In this document: piece by piece, positions 16,902 through 25,580 of the stretch
Layout: each line of letters begins with the position of its first letter
Numbering within the stretch: the first letter of the stretch is position 1
DNA from: Methanoprimaticola sp047501175
Lineage (GTDB): Archaea > Thermoplasmatota > Thermoplasmata > Methanomassiliicoccales > Methanomethylophilaceae
DNA length: 64,000 bases
Direction of reading: 5' to 3'
Assembly (NCBI RefSeq): GCF_047501175.1
Contig: NZ_JBEQWH010000004.1
Span: 157,504-221,503 of the forward strand
The notes under the pieces: generated by a model
Seen by the model: only the letters and a program-made list of their open reading frames with translations
Databases searched by the model: none
What the model was told of the DNA's origin: nothing
Translations under genes and position numbers: made by a program

Positions 16902-17993
16902 ATGGAGTCAATGAAGGTCGTCGAGGCAAATCCGTATTTCTTCCCTTCCATGGGTGGGATAGAGCGCAGGATGCATGTCACAGCCAAGCACCTGGCTGCA
17001 CGCGGACACGATGTGACCATCCTCACGGGACAGCTGCCTGGCACCCCCTCGGAGGAGGATACGGAATGGGGATACCGCATCGTTCGCGTCCCATCCAAGT
17101 TCTACGACATCTACAACCCCCCGTACATCACCTGCAAAGGGACTCTGGACAAGCTGAACGAGCTCGACCCCGACATCGTCGACTACAACTACCGCTGGGC
17201 ACCGTCCTTCGACGGGGACGTGGCCAGGTTCTCGGGGAAGAAGGTGTTCACCTACCACAACATGTGGGGAGAGGGGGTCGGCATCCAGAAGGTCATCTCC
17301 TCGGTGAACGACAGCCTGTACCGCAAGAAGCTGGACAGGTACGACCACATCATCGCCATATCGGATTTCGTCCGCGACGACCTGGTAAGGCGCGGCCTCG
17401 AACCCTCGAGGATCACGACGATCGACAACTGTCTCGACGAGGTCCCCAAGCTCACGGGGGTCGAGGGAGATTTCATCCTCAACCTGGGGCGCATGGTCGA
17501 GACCAAGGGCCTCCCGTACCTCGTGGAGGCCATGAGGGACGTGGATTGCAAGCTGGTCATGTGCGGCAAGGGCCCGGAGGAGAAGCGCATAAGGCGCATG
17601 ATCTCCAAGTACGGCCTCGAGGACAGGATCGAACTGAAGGGATGGATATCCGAGGAGGAGAAGATCGGGCTCATGGGGACATGCAAGTTCTTCGTCATGC
17701 CCTCGATATACGAGTCCTACGGTCTGGCGGCGTTGGAGGCCCTCTCCTACGGGAAGCCTCTCGTATGCACCGACGTGGACGGCCTGCCGGGGAACGTGAA
17801 GGATGCCGGGCACTATGTGAAGCCCAAGGACCCGAAGGGACTCGCGGACGGCATCAACAGGCTACTGACTGACGACGGATACCGCAGGACGCTCTCCGAC
17901 AACGCGGTCAGGGTGGCCAGGTCCGTCACGTGGGAGCAACGTATCCTGGAAGTGGAGAGCCTCTTCAGGAAGGTCATCGACGGAGAGGTCTGA
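16902..17993 (+). CDS. GT4-family glycosyltransferase
   Basis: Cytosolic GT-B fold glycosyltransferase of 363 residues. N-terminal domain: VVEANPYFFPSMGGIERRMHVTAKHLAARGHDV. C-terminal nucleotide-sugar domain: LNLGRMVETKGLPYLVEAM, LVMCGKGPEE, and the acidic EX7E motif in MPSIYESYGLAALEALSYGKP. Donor and acceptor cannot be read. ATG 16902 lies six bases after AGGAGG, with ATTATAAACA about 45 nt upstream as likely TATA. It leads an operon with the membrane gene at 17993 (stop and start overlap as TGATG) and stands directly before the CDP-sugar genes, so it may add a CDP- or UDP-activated sugar. Confidence 0.88.
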   Translation: MESMKVVEANPYFFPSMGGIERRMHVTAKHLAARGHDVTILTGQLPGTPSEEDTEWGYRIVRVPSKFYDIYNPPYITCKGTLDKLNELDPDIVDYNYRWAPSFDGDVARFSGKKVFTYHNMWGEGVGIQKVISSVNDSLYRKKLDRYDHIIAISDFVRDDLVRRGLEPSRITTIDNCLDEVPKLTGVEGDFILNLGRMVETKGLPYLVEAMRDVDCKLVMCGKGPEEKRIRRMISKYGLEDRIELKGWISEEEKIGLMGTCKFFVMPSIYESYGLAALEALSYGKPLVCTDVDGLPGNVKDAGHYVKPKDPKGLADGINRLLTDDGYRRTLSDNAVRVARSVTWEQRILEVESLFRKVIDGEV

Positions 17994-18598
17994 TGGAAGC
18001 CATAGGGGATGTCCTGTTCGGCATATTCGGTGCCGACGGCGGATGGGGGGTCGTGCTGTGCATATTCCTGATATTCTTCATCGATGCCCTGCTGTTCCCC
18101 ACGCTGCCGGAGCTGTTCTTCATACTGGGCTTCTCCTACGACCCGAGCATCGAGTTCGGTCTGCTCCTCCTCGGGGCCGCCGTCATAGCGGAATGGGTCG
18201 GGATCTTCTCGCTGTACTACATCACCGAGCACGTACGCATACCGCAGAAGGTCACCAGAGTCGTCGGGAAGTACAAGGACTTCCTGCTGGTGAGCGACGA
18301 ACGCCTGCTGCTACTGAACCGCATCGCCCCCACGGTCCCCTTCGCGGGAGCGTTCATATCCATCGTGAAATGGGACCTGAAAAAGAGCTGGTTCTACATC
18401 ACGATAGGTTGCATCCTGAAGTACGGCGTGATAATGCTCCTCAGCGACCAGATGTACAAGTACTACGCGGAGAGCGCCACCACCATGACCATCGTGATGC
18501 TCGTCGTCATCCTGGCCGTGAGCTTCATCCTCTCGTACGTCGTCAAAAAACGCAAAGGTCTCGACAGGGATGCCGAAGACTCCCCTAAAAACAATTAA
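17993..18598 (+). CDS. Polytopic membrane protein, VTT/DedA-like
   Basis: A 201-residue membrane protein with hydrophobic stretches at about residues 15-35, 50-78, 110-130, 138-155 and 165-187. The segment LNRIAPTVPFAGAFISIVKWDLKKSWFYI resembles the re-entrant loop pattern (R-x-P ... G) of the VTT/DedA superfamily, some of which flip polyprenyl phosphate or phospholipids. The C-terminus is lysine-rich. It is translationally coupled to the upstream GT4 gene. A role in recycling or flipping a lipid carrier would fit the neighbourhood, but this is inference from a weak resemblance. Confidence 0.65.
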   Translation: MEAIGDVLFGIFGADGGWGVVLCIFLIFFIDALLFPTLPELFFILGFSYDPSIEFGLLLLGAAVIAEWVGIFSLYYITEHVRIPQKVTRVVGKYKDFLLVSDERLLLLNRIAPTVPFAGAFISIVKWDLKKSWFYITIGCILKYGVIMLLSDQMYKYYAESATTMTIVMLVVILAVSFILSYVVKKRKGLDRDAEDSPKNN

Positions 18599-18601
18599 TA
18601 G
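18592..18601 (+). promoter_or_regulatory. TATA box of the CDP-sugar operon
   Basis: CAATTAATAG overlaps the end of the membrane-protein gene and lies 22-31 nt before the rfbF ATG at 18623, which has no Shine-Dalgarno site. The rfbF gene is therefore probably leaderless and starts a new transcript. Confidence 0.5.
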
Positions 18602-18622
18602 GGCGCGGTCGATGAGTTCGGC

Positions 18623-19393
18623 ATGAAGGCAGTCATCTTGGCGGGAGGGTTCGGTACAAGGATCTCCGAGGAGAGCCATCTCAGACCCAAGCCCATGATA
18701 GAGATCGGGGACAAGCCCATCCTTTGGCATATCATGAAGATATACGAATCGCAGGGGATCACTGACTTCATCGTGTGCGCGGGATACAAGCAGCACATCA
18801 TCAAGGAATACTTCTCCAACTACGCGCTGTACAACAGCGACATGACCTTCGATTTCAAGAGCGGCGGCGTCACCGTGCGCTCCAATGCCTCCGAGCCCTG
18901 GACGGTCACCATCGCGGACACCGGCCTGAACACGATGACCGGAGGGCGCATCAAGAGGATCGAGCGCTACCTGGAAGGGGACGAGACCTTCTGCCTGACG
19001 TACGGCGACGGGGTCACCGACGCCCCCCTGGCGAAGGAGATCGAGTTCCACGAGAGGGAGGGGAGGGCCGCGACGCTCCTCGCCGCACGCCCGGCGGGAC
19101 GCTTCGGCACCATGGACATGAACGGCGACAACGTCGAATCGTTCAGGGAGAAGAACCCGCAGGACGTGGGCTGGATAAACGGAGGGTACATGGTCCTCGA
19201 CGCGGAGGTCATGGACTACATCTCCGGCGACGACACCACATTCGAGAAGGAGCCCCTGGAGAACCTCGCGCTCGACGGGAAGCTCAACGCGTTCAAGCAT
19301 CCCGGGTTCTGGCAGTGCATGGACACCATGCGCGACAAGGAGATGCTACAGAGGATGTGGGACACCGGGAGCGCACCCTGGAAGACATGGTGA
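18623..19393 (+). CDS. rfbF: Glucose-1-phosphate cytidylyltransferase
   Basis: Makes CDP-glucose from CTP and glucose 1-phosphate, the entry to CDP-6-deoxy sugars. The 256-residue protein shows the nucleotidyltransferase loop ILAGGFGTRISEESHLRPKPMIEIG, YGDGVTDAPL with the metal aspartate, GWINGGYMVL, and the RfbF-type end FWQCMDTMRDK. Length is normal for RfbF. First gene of an operon rfbF-rfbG-reductase-rfbC-glf with four-base or shorter spacings. Confidence is high because rfbG follows directly. Confidence 0.93.
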   Translation: MKAVILAGGFGTRISEESHLRPKPMIEIGDKPILWHIMKIYESQGITDFIVCAGYKQHIIKEYFSNYALYNSDMTFDFKSGGVTVRSNASEPWTVTIADTGLNTMTGGRIKRIERYLEGDETFCLTYGDGVTDAPLAKEIEFHEREGRAATLLAARPAGRFGTMDMNGDNVESFREKNPQDVGWINGGYMVLDAEVMDYISGDDTTFEKEPLENLALDGKLNAFKHPGFWQCMDTMRDKEMLQRMWDTGSAPWKTW

Positions 19394-19397
19394 TCCC

Positions 19398-20450
19398 TTG
19401 CCTAGCAGGTCATTCTTCTCCGGAAAGAGGGTCCTGTTGACCGGGCACTCCGGATTCAAGGGCTCATGGATGTGCGCGATCCTGGACGAACTGGGCGCGG
19501 ACACGTACGGGTACTCCCTGGAGCCCCCCACGGACCCGAGCCTCTTCGATGTCGCCGGGATAGGCGACATCTGCACCACGGAGACGGGGGACGTAAGGGA
19601 CCTGCCGAAGCTGAAGGAGTTCTACAGAAGAGCGAGGCCCGACGTGGTCATCCACATGGCCGCCCAGCCGATCGTGCGCATCGGTTACAGGGACCCGGTC
19701 ACCACATACGAGACGAACGTGATGGGGACCGTGAACGTGCTGGAGTGCGCGAGGACGTGCGGGATGCCCGACTCGCTGCTGAACATCACCACGGACAAGG
19801 TCTACCGCAACAACGAGACGGGCATACCGTTCCGGGAGACGGAGCCCCTGGACGGGTTCGACCCCTATTCGAACTCCAAGAGCTGCTCCGAACTGGTAAC
19901 GGCATCGTACTCCAGGAGCTTCTTCCAGGATGCGGCGGTGTCCACCGCGCGGGCGGGGAACGTCATAGGCGGAGGGGACTTCGCACCGGACCGCATCGTC
20001 CCCGACTGCATCAGGGCCGCGATGGCCGGAAGGCCGGTGGTACTGCGCAACCCGGGGTCCGTCCGCCCGTACCAGCATGTCCTGGAGCCTCTCACGGCAT
20101 ACCTCGACATAATCGAGAGACAGAGCGAAGACCACACCCTGTCCGGGAGCTACAACGTCGGTCCCCTGGAGGAGGACTGCGTCACTACAGGACAGCTCGC
20201 CGAGATGTTCTGCACCGCATGGGGCGAGGGCGCGTCCTACATCTGCGAGGGAGATTCCGGACCCCACGAAGCGGGCCTGCTCAGGCTAGACATCGCCAAG
20301 ATAAGGAATGACATCGGGTTCGAACCGAGATGGCGCGTCCGCGAGGCCGTCGGGAAGACGGTGGAATGGGCGCAGTCCTGGATGGACGGGGAGGACATGC
20401 TCGAGAGGACGCGGGCCCAGATCAGGGAATACGGGGCGGTGGTCCGATGA
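19398..20450 (+). CDS. rfbG: CDP-glucose 4,6-dehydratase
   Basis: NAD-dependent extended SDR enzyme that converts CDP-glucose into CDP-4-dehydro-6-deoxyglucose. Motifs: RVLLTGHSGFKGSWMCAIL (NAD loop), HMAAQPIVRIGY, LNITTDKVYRN, and the catalytic YSNSKSCSE (Y-x3-K). The 350-residue length fits. The start is TTG at 19398, four bases past the rfbF stop; no in-frame ATG lies close. Substrate assignment rests on the RfbG-type sequence and the adjacent CDP-glucose synthase. Confidence 0.92.
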   Translation: MPSRSFFSGKRVLLTGHSGFKGSWMCAILDELGADTYGYSLEPPTDPSLFDVAGIGDICTTETGDVRDLPKLKEFYRRARPDVVIHMAAQPIVRIGYRDPVTTYETNVMGTVNVLECARTCGMPDSLLNITTDKVYRNNETGIPFRETEPLDGFDPYSNSKSCSELVTASYSRSFFQDAAVSTARAGNVIGGGDFAPDRIVPDCIRAAMAGRPVVLRNPGSVRPYQHVLEPLTAYLDIIERQSEDHTLSGSYNVGPLEEDCVTTGQLAEMFCTAWGEGASYICEGDSGPHEAGLLRLDIAKIRNDIGFEPRWRVREAVGKTVEWAQSWMDGEDMLERTRAQIREYGAVVR

Positions 20451-21403
20451 GAAGCGCGGTGGTAACAGGCGCGAACGGATTCATCGGCAGCGCGGTCGTG
20501 CGCGAGCTCGTGGAGAACGGGGTCGAGGTCCTCGCAGTGATCCATGAGAGGGACGACGCGGTCAGGGACATCCCCGGGATCGACATAGTCAGAAGCGATC
20601 GCAGGAGCATAGCCTCCCTGAAGGAACATACCGGCTACGAGGTGTTCTACGATCTCGCGTGGGAAGGTTCGGCAGGACCTTCACGCGCGGACGTGTCCCT
20701 CCAGCTGTGCAACGCCGAATGGACGGCGGATGCCCTCAGGGTCTCCAAGGAGATGGGATGCGGGAGGTTCCTGCATGCCGGGTCCATCGTCGAGAAGGAG
20801 ACTGTCGCAGCGGCCATCAAGGACGGCAACAGGCCCGGGATGGGCGGCGTGTACGGCTGCGGGAAGGTCTCGGCGCATCTGATGTGCATGCCCGTCGCCG
20901 CCGAACTTGGATGCGACATCGTATGGCCCCTCATCACGAACGCGTACGGTCCCGGCGAGAGGAGCCCCCGTCTCGTGAACAGCACCCTCAGGAAGTGCCT
21001 TGCCGGTGAATCGCCGAGATTCACGGCGGGGACCCAGAACTATGACTTCGTGTACATAGACGACGTGGCCAGGGCGTTCCGCCTCATCGGGGAGAGGGGG
21101 AAGCCGTTCAACGAATACCTCATAGGGAGCTCCGAGGCGAAGCCGCTGAGAAGGTTCCTCGAGGAGATGCAGGCCTCCGTCGCGCCCGACCTGGAGTTCG
21201 AGTTCGGAGACGTCCCGTTCACAGGGACGGACCTGCCGCTGTCGACGTTCGACTGCTCGAAGACGGAGAGGGACACGGGATTCAAGGCGGAGATCCGGTT
21301 CGGGGAGGGCTGCAGACGCACCATGGAATGGATAAGGGAGGGAAACCGATGGTACAACTGTTCGATTTCAAAGAGACGGGCATCGGGGGGCTCATCGCGA
21401 TAA
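20447..21403 (+). CDS. NAD(P)-dependent epimerase/reductase of the CDP-sugar operon
   Basis: Extended SDR protein of 318 residues. The dinucleotide loop is VVTGANGFIGSAVV, and the catalytic pair is in YGCGKVSAHL (Y-x3-K) after HAGSIVEKE. Start ATG 20447 overlaps the rfbG stop (ATGA), and the 3' end overlaps rfbC by 55 nt, so it is firmly in the operon. By position it probably reduces C4 of the 4-dehydro-6-deoxy intermediate, like RfbJ-type abequose/paratose synthases or RmlD. No E1 (RfbH) for 3-deoxygenation is in view, so a 3,6-dideoxy product is less likely. Exact stereochemistry cannot be read. Confidence 0.82.
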   Translation: MRSAVVTGANGFIGSAVVRELVENGVEVLAVIHERDDAVRDIPGIDIVRSDRRSIASLKEHTGYEVFYDLAWEGSAGPSRADVSLQLCNAEWTADALRVSKEMGCGRFLHAGSIVEKETVAAAIKDGNRPGMGGVYGCGKVSAHLMCMPVAAELGCDIVWPLITNAYGPGERSPRLVNSTLRKCLAGESPRFTAGTQNYDFVYIDDVARAFRLIGERGKPFNEYLIGSSEAKPLRRFLEEMQASVAPDLEFEFGDVPFTGTDLPLSTFDCSKTERDTGFKAEIRFGEGCRRTMEWIREGNRWYNCSISKRRASGGSSR

Positions 21404-21927
21404 CCCCGTTCAACGCGGAGGACAACCGCGGATGCTTCACGAAGGACTACTCCAAGGAGACGTTCGAGAAGAACGGGATAGCGCACGACCTGAGCGAGGT
21501 GTTCTACACCACCAGCCACAAGGGGGTCGTCAGGGCCATGCACTTCCAGAGGGTGAAGCAGCAGCCCAAGCTCGTGAGATGCATATCCGGCCATGTCTGG
21601 GATGTCGTCATAGACCTCCGCAGGGACAGTCCCACGTTCATGAGGTGGGAGGCCTTCGACCTGAGGGGTGACAACGCGCTCGAGATCCTCGTCCCGGCAG
21701 GATGCGGGCACGGATACCTCGTGATCGAGGATTCGATAGTGTCGTACAAGTGTGCCGAAAGATTCTACGGCGAATACGATGACGGGATAAGATGGGACGA
21801 CCCGGACATGAACATCGAGTGGCCCCTCGAGCTCATCGGAGGTCCCGACAAGGTCATCCTCTCCGACAAGGACCTCAACCTGCAGTCGTTCAGAGAATTC
21901 ATCGAGAGGTACGGCGGATTCCGATGA
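21349..21927 (+). CDS. dTDP-4-dehydrorhamnose 3,5-epimerase-like protein
   Basis: Cupin-fold RfbC/RmlC relative, 192 residues. The catalytic His is in VVRAMHFQRVKQQPKLVRCISG, the Asp in DVVIDLRRDSPTF, and the end motif in VPAGCGHGYLVI. Start ATG 21349 (MVQLFDF); longer in-frame starts overlap the reductase further. In a rhamnose operon this enzyme follows RmlA/RmlB; here its partners make CDP-4-dehydro-6-deoxyglucose instead, so I infer that it epimerises the CDP-linked 4-keto sugar at C3, C5 or both. It is coupled to glf by an ATGA overlap. Confidence 0.88.
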   Translation: MVQLFDFKETGIGGLIAITPFNAEDNRGCFTKDYSKETFEKNGIAHDLSEVFYTTSHKGVVRAMHFQRVKQQPKLVRCISGHVWDVVIDLRRDSPTFMRWEAFDLRGDNALEILVPAGCGHGYLVIEDSIVSYKCAERFYGEYDDGIRWDDPDMNIEWPLELIGGPDKVILSDKDLNLQSFREFIERYGGFR

Positions 21928-23057
21928 GGTGGCTGATCGTCGGGACCGGCCTGTCCGGGGCCGCCGTCGGAAGGACCCTTGCCGAAGCAGGCGAGAGGGT
22001 GCGCATCATAGACCGCAGGGACGTCCCCGGCGGCAACATGAAGGACCATCTCGACCCCAGCGGCATAATGGTCCAGGACTACGGCCCGCATACGTTCCAC
22101 ACCAACGACCGCCGCCTGATGGAGTACATGGAGCGCTTCCAGGACTGGGACCGCTACGAGCTCACATGCGGCGCCGTATGGGACGGCTCGTACACGCCCA
22201 CGCCGTTCAACTTCACCACCATAGACACGTTCTTCGGAGGGGAGAAGGGGGAGATGATCAAGGAGGCGTTCCGGAAAGGACATCCCGGCAAGGCCACCAT
22301 CACCGTCACGGAGGCGCTGTCCGACCCAGACCCCCTGATAAGGGAGTACGCGCAGTACCTGTTCGAGAAGGACTACAGGCCGTACTCGTCGAAGCAGTGG
22401 GGCAGGGACCCGTCGGAGATAGACCCTAGCGTACTGAGACGCGTCCCCCTGAGACTGTCCTACAGGGACGGCTACTTCGATGACGAGTTCCAGGTCATGC
22501 CGGCGACATCGTTCACCGATTTCTTCGACCGCATCCTCGACCATCCCAACATAACGTTGGACCTGGGCGTGGATTCCAAGGAGGTTCTGAGCGTGAGGGA
22601 CGGGGCGCTGGACTGCGATGAGGACAGGGCGGTGTACACGGGGGCGCTGGACGAGCTCTTCGGATATTCCCTCGGGAGACTGCCGTACCGGTCCCTGACG
22701 TTCGAATGGGTGCACCACGACATGGAGAGCTTCCAGCCCGCGCCCGTCGTCGCATACCCCTCTGACCCCGAGATCGTCCGCATAACCGAGTACAACAAGC
22801 TGCCCATCCAGAAGGGGGACGGGACAGTGTGCGCGGTGGAGCGCTCCCACACGTACGAACCGGGCTCGTCCCTGGAACCGTACTACCCCGTGCTGACGGA
22901 CGGGAGCATCGCCCTGCACGACAGGTACAGGAGGATGGCGGAGGACGTGGAAGGGCTGAGCTTCTGCGGGAGGCTCGCTGACTTCCGCTACTACAACATG
23001 GACCAGGCCCTGGACCGCGCCTTGTCACTGGGATCGTCCCTTGTGGCGTCCCTTTGA
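21924..23057 (+). CDS. glf: UDP-galactopyranose mutase-family flavoprotein
   Basis: FAD-dependent enzyme that contracts a sugar nucleotide from pyranose to furanose. The 377-residue protein shows LIVGTGLSGAAVGRTLAEAG, DYGPHTFHTND, FTTIDTFFG, KQWGRDPSEIDPSVLRRVPLR and the C-terminal FCGRLADFRYYNMDQAL. All hallmarks of the Glf family are present. The classic substrate is UDP-galactopyranose, but homologues act on other nucleotide sugars; its tight coupling to the CDP-sugar genes (ATG 21924 overlaps the rfbC stop) makes a CDP-6-deoxyhexose a real alternative. The gene end overlaps the convergent GT4 gene by 33 nt. Confidence 0.9.
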   Translation: MRWLIVGTGLSGAAVGRTLAEAGERVRIIDRRDVPGGNMKDHLDPSGIMVQDYGPHTFHTNDRRLMEYMERFQDWDRYELTCGAVWDGSYTPTPFNFTTIDTFFGGEKGEMIKEAFRKGHPGKATITVTEALSDPDPLIREYAQYLFEKDYRPYSSKQWGRDPSEIDPSVLRRVPLRLSYRDGYFDDEFQVMPATSFTDFFDRILDHPNITLDLGVDSKEVLSVRDGALDCDEDRAVYTGALDELFGYSLGRLPYRSLTFEWVHHDMESFQPAPVVAYPSDPEIVRITEYNKLPIQKGDGTVCAVERSHTYEPGSSLEPYYPVLTDGSIALHDRYRRMAEDVEGLSFCGRLADFRYYNMDQALDRALSLGSSLVASL

Positions 23058-24209
23058 CGCGAGACGCTCCTTCTTGGCCTCTATGACCCTCTCGTAGAGC
23101 ACCTCGAGCTTCCTGGCGCTGCTGTCCTCGGAGAAGAACCTGGCACGCTCCATCGCGGCATCACGCATTCTGTCGTCGACCGAGTCCAATGCCTCGATGA
23201 CGCGCTTCGCCATGACCGAGATGTCGCCCTTGCCGTCGTACAGGTATCCGTTCTCGTTGTCGGTGAGGATCTCCTTGAACGCACGGACGTCCGGTGCGAC
23301 CAGCGGGACCCTGCACGCCATCGCCTCCATCAGGCTGAGGCCCTGGGTCTCGAACCTGGATGCCGTGACGACCACCTGCAGCATGGAATAGTACATTGGA
23401 AGCTCCTCGCGGGTCACGAACCCGATCAGATGGGTGCGCGACTCGAGGCCCTCCTCGTGGATCACCTGCTCGATGTACTCCCTTGCCGGACCGTCGCCGT
23501 CTATGATGAGGTCGACGTCGTCCGGAAGCAGCTTCAAGGACCTGACGACCTCCTCCACATGCTTCTCGAAGGACAGTCTCCCGACGCACATGATGGCCCT
23601 CTTGCCGACCAGGCCCATGGACTCGCGGAGACCCTCGGGCTCCGGAATCGGGTGGAATATGTCCGTGTCCACACCGGCAGTGACGACCGCCGTGTCCCTC
23701 GGCGTCACACCCTGCTCGGCCAGCTCCTCCAGGATAGGCGATGTGAACGACACCACCGCATCGGAATGGTTCAGGAGCTGGCGCAGATACACCCATGACA
23801 GCTTCTCCATCATCTCCGTGGGGAGTTTGACCGGCATGTAGTACTTCATCACGTCCGTGACCATCGTCCCCATGGTCACGACGTACGGGATCTTCAGGGT
23901 ATGGGCGGCGATGAGTCCCTTCAGGCCCATCAGCGTGAGGCCGTGGGAATGGATCACGTCGGGGTTGAGGTCCCTGATTATCTCGATCTTGTTCGACGGG
24001 TATATCGGGACGAAATACCCCTTGTAAGTGGAGAATTCGACGGATGGGAAATATATCACACCCTCCACGCGGTCCTTCTCCCCGGGATCCGGGGCTATGA
24101 TGAACACCTCATGCCCCAGCTTCTCCAGGGACTTCTTGACAGAATCGACCACGAACACCATTCCGTCGATGGTTGGGTGGTAGCTGTCGGTCATCAGGAG
24201 GACGCGCAT
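23025..24209 (-). CDS. GT4-family glycosyltransferase
   Basis: A 394-residue GT-B enzyme. N-terminal domain begins RVLLMTDSYHPTIDGMVFVVDSV and contains HSHGLTLMGLKG; C-terminal domain has MCVGRLSFEKHVEEVVRSL, LIIDGDGPAREYIE, and the EX7E region in ASRFETQGLSLMEAMACRVP. The N-terminus resembles archaeal and bacterial diacylglycerol or inositol glycosyltransferases (SQD2/PimA-like), so a lipid acceptor is possible. It follows the ACT-domain gene by 11 bases on the minus strand and ends tail-to-tail with glf. Confidence 0.87.
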   Translation of the reverse strand: MRVLLMTDSYHPTIDGMVFVVDSVKKSLEKLGHEVFIIAPDPGEKDRVEGVIYFPSVEFSTYKGYFVPIYPSNKIEIIRDLNPDVIHSHGLTLMGLKGLIAAHTLKIPYVVTMGTMVTDVMKYYMPVKLPTEMMEKLSWVYLRQLLNHSDAVVSFTSPILEELAEQGVTPRDTAVVTAGVDTDIFHPIPEPEGLRESMGLVGKRAIMCVGRLSFEKHVEEVVRSLKLLPDDVDLIIDGDGPAREYIEQVIHEEGLESRTHLIGFVTREELPMYYSMLQVVVTASRFETQGLSLMEAMACRVPLVAPDVRAFKEILTDNENGYLYDGKGDISVMAKRVIEALDSVDDRMRDAAMERARFFSEDSSARKLEVLYERVIEAKKERLASKGRHKGRSQ

Positions 24210-24220
24210 GGTATCGCCTC

Positions 24221-24583
24221 TCAGAGTGCGTTCAGTGCCTTCACGTAATGGTCGGGCTTCATGCGGTCGATGACCTCCTCAACCTCGTCGGACCCTCCGA
24301 CCAGGCCGACGTTCCCGTTGCTCGTGGAAATCAACGCATAGGCGGACTGTCCGGATTCGGGGATCATCTCCACGCCGTAGACGTCCTGGAGCATCTGGAG
24401 CCTCCCTATGGCCGTGACGGCGGCATCGTGGCTCACGACGGAGAGGACCATCCTGGACTTCCCGGGGAGCTCGCATTTCCCGACGACGATCGTCTCGACG
24501 TTGATCTTGTTGCGGGTGAACTCCCCCATGACCCTCTGCATGACTCCGAACTCGTTCTTGACGATGAGTGAGATTACGTGCAT
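24221..24583 (-). CDS. ACT-domain regulatory protein (acetolactate synthase small-subunit-like)
   Basis: A 120-residue protein with an ACT fold: VISLIVKNEFGVMQRVMGEFTRNKINVETIVVG is the first beta-alpha-beta unit, then LQDVYGVEMIPESGQ. It resembles IlvN/IlvH regulatory subunits, which bind valine, but is short and has no IlvB gene beside it. ATG 24583 (MHVISL) lies behind GGTGG. It precedes the GT4 gene by 11 bases. It may regulate a distant acetolactate synthase or another enzyme; the family call is solid, the partner is not. Confidence 0.7.
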   Translation of the reverse strand: MHVISLIVKNEFGVMQRVMGEFTRNKINVETIVVGKCELPGKSRMVLSVVSHDAAVTAIGRLQMLQDVYGVEMIPESGQSAYALISTSNGNVGLVGGSDEVEEVIDRMKPDHYVKALNAL

Positions 24584-24610
24584 ATTTCCACCATCCGCCG
24601 AAGGGAATTC

Positions 24611-24619
24611 GATATATAT
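24611..24619 (+). promoter_or_regulatory. TATA box of the GT2 gene
   Basis: GATATATAT lies 26-34 nt before the ATG at 24645, which has no ribosome-binding site, so the gene is probably leaderless. It is why I prefer 24645 to the ATG at 24618, which lies inside the promoter. Confidence 0.55.
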
Positions 24620-24644
24620 GTTGGTGTGTTTGAAAACGGCGCAG

Positions 24645-25580
24645 ATGCCATACAGCCCAGATGACAATCGGACCGAAGAATGCGCGAACGATACCGATCC
24701 CCTCGAGATCTCGATCGGGATATGTGCATACAACGAGGAGCAGAACATCGAGAGATCGATACGCTCCATCTATTCGCAAAAGCTTCCCGGGATCACCGTG
24801 AAGCAGGTCCTGGTGGTGTCCAGCGGCAGTACGGACGGCACTGACGACATCGTGCGCTCGCTGATGAAGGAATACGACAACATCGTGTTCCTGCCTCAGG
24901 AGAAGCGCGAGGGGAAGAACTCGGCCATAAACATGTACCTCGACAACATGAGCACGGACATCGCGGTCATGCTGAACGCCGATAACCTCTTCGCCAGCGA
25001 GGATTCCCTGTTCCACCTCGTAGACCCGTTCAGGGACCCCAAGGTCGGGATGGTCGGCGGACATCCGATACCCACGAACGACCCCTCCACGAAGGTCGGG
25101 TTCGCATCGCAGATGCTCTGGGCCATGCACCACAACCTGGCGATGATCTATCCCAAGATCGGGGAGATCGTGGCATTCAGGGACATCGGGACGAGGCTCC
25201 GCACCGACCTCCAGTCTGACGAGGACCTTATCCGCATGAAGCTGGAGGAGGCGGGATACGACTGCATCTACGCCCCCGATGCGACGATCTACAACCGCGG
25301 CCCGGACACCGAGGAGGACTTCCTCAAGCAGAGGGTGCGCGTCAACATCGGCGAAGTTACGATGAAGCGGATCTACGACTACGACATCCCGTCCTGGAAC
25401 AAGAAATATCTCATCAGGGCCTACTTCCAGACCTTCCGTCAGCTGGGATTCCATCCGTTCAAGATGCTCTATATGACCAGACTCGAGTTCAAGGCGCGTT
25501 CCATGGCAGAGGAGCACGTGAAGCGTGGCGACGACATGATGAACTGCTGGGACCCTGTCAAGAGCACCAAGAAGATCTGA
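24645..25580 (+). CDS. GT2-family glycosyltransferase
   Basis: GT-A fold enzyme of 311 residues. The N-terminal motif is ISIGICAYNEEQNIERSIRSIYSQ, followed by VVSSGSTDGTDDIV and the DXD-like NADN in VMLNADNLFAS. The later QSDEDLIRMKLEEAGYDCIYAPDATIYNRGP segment with EDFLKQRVRVN resembles the QxxRW region of processive or membrane-associated GT2 proteins, here as KQRVR. There are no clear membrane helices, so it is probably peripheral. Ends directly against the convergent nucleotidyltransferase gene (stop codons adjoin at 25580/25581). Confidence 0.86.
   Translation: MPYSPDDNRTEECANDTDPLEISIGICAYNEEQNIERSIRSIYSQKLPGITVKQVLVVSSGSTDGTDDIVRSLMKEYDNIVFLPQEKREGKNSAINMYLDNMSTDIAVMLNADNLFASEDSLFHLVDPFRDPKVGMVGGHPIPTNDPSTKVGFASQMLWAMHHNLAMIYPKIGEIVAFRDIGTRLRTDLQSDEDLIRMKLEEAGYDCIYAPDATIYNRGPDTEEDFLKQRVRVNIGEVTMKRIYDYDIPSWNKKYLIRAYFQTFRQLGFHPFKMLYMTRLEFKARSMAEEHVKRGDDMMNCWDPVKSTKKI

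Noticed and set aside
18623..23057. A standard dTDP-rhamnose (rmlABCD) operon
   Set aside because: Two members resemble RmlC and a reductase, but the first two genes are RfbF and RfbG (CDP-glucose type) and a Glf mutase follows, so rhamnose is not the simplest product.
24221..24583. Annotating the ACT protein firmly as IlvH
   Set aside because: It is shorter than IlvH and has no large subunit next to it; the ACT fold alone does not fix the partner.
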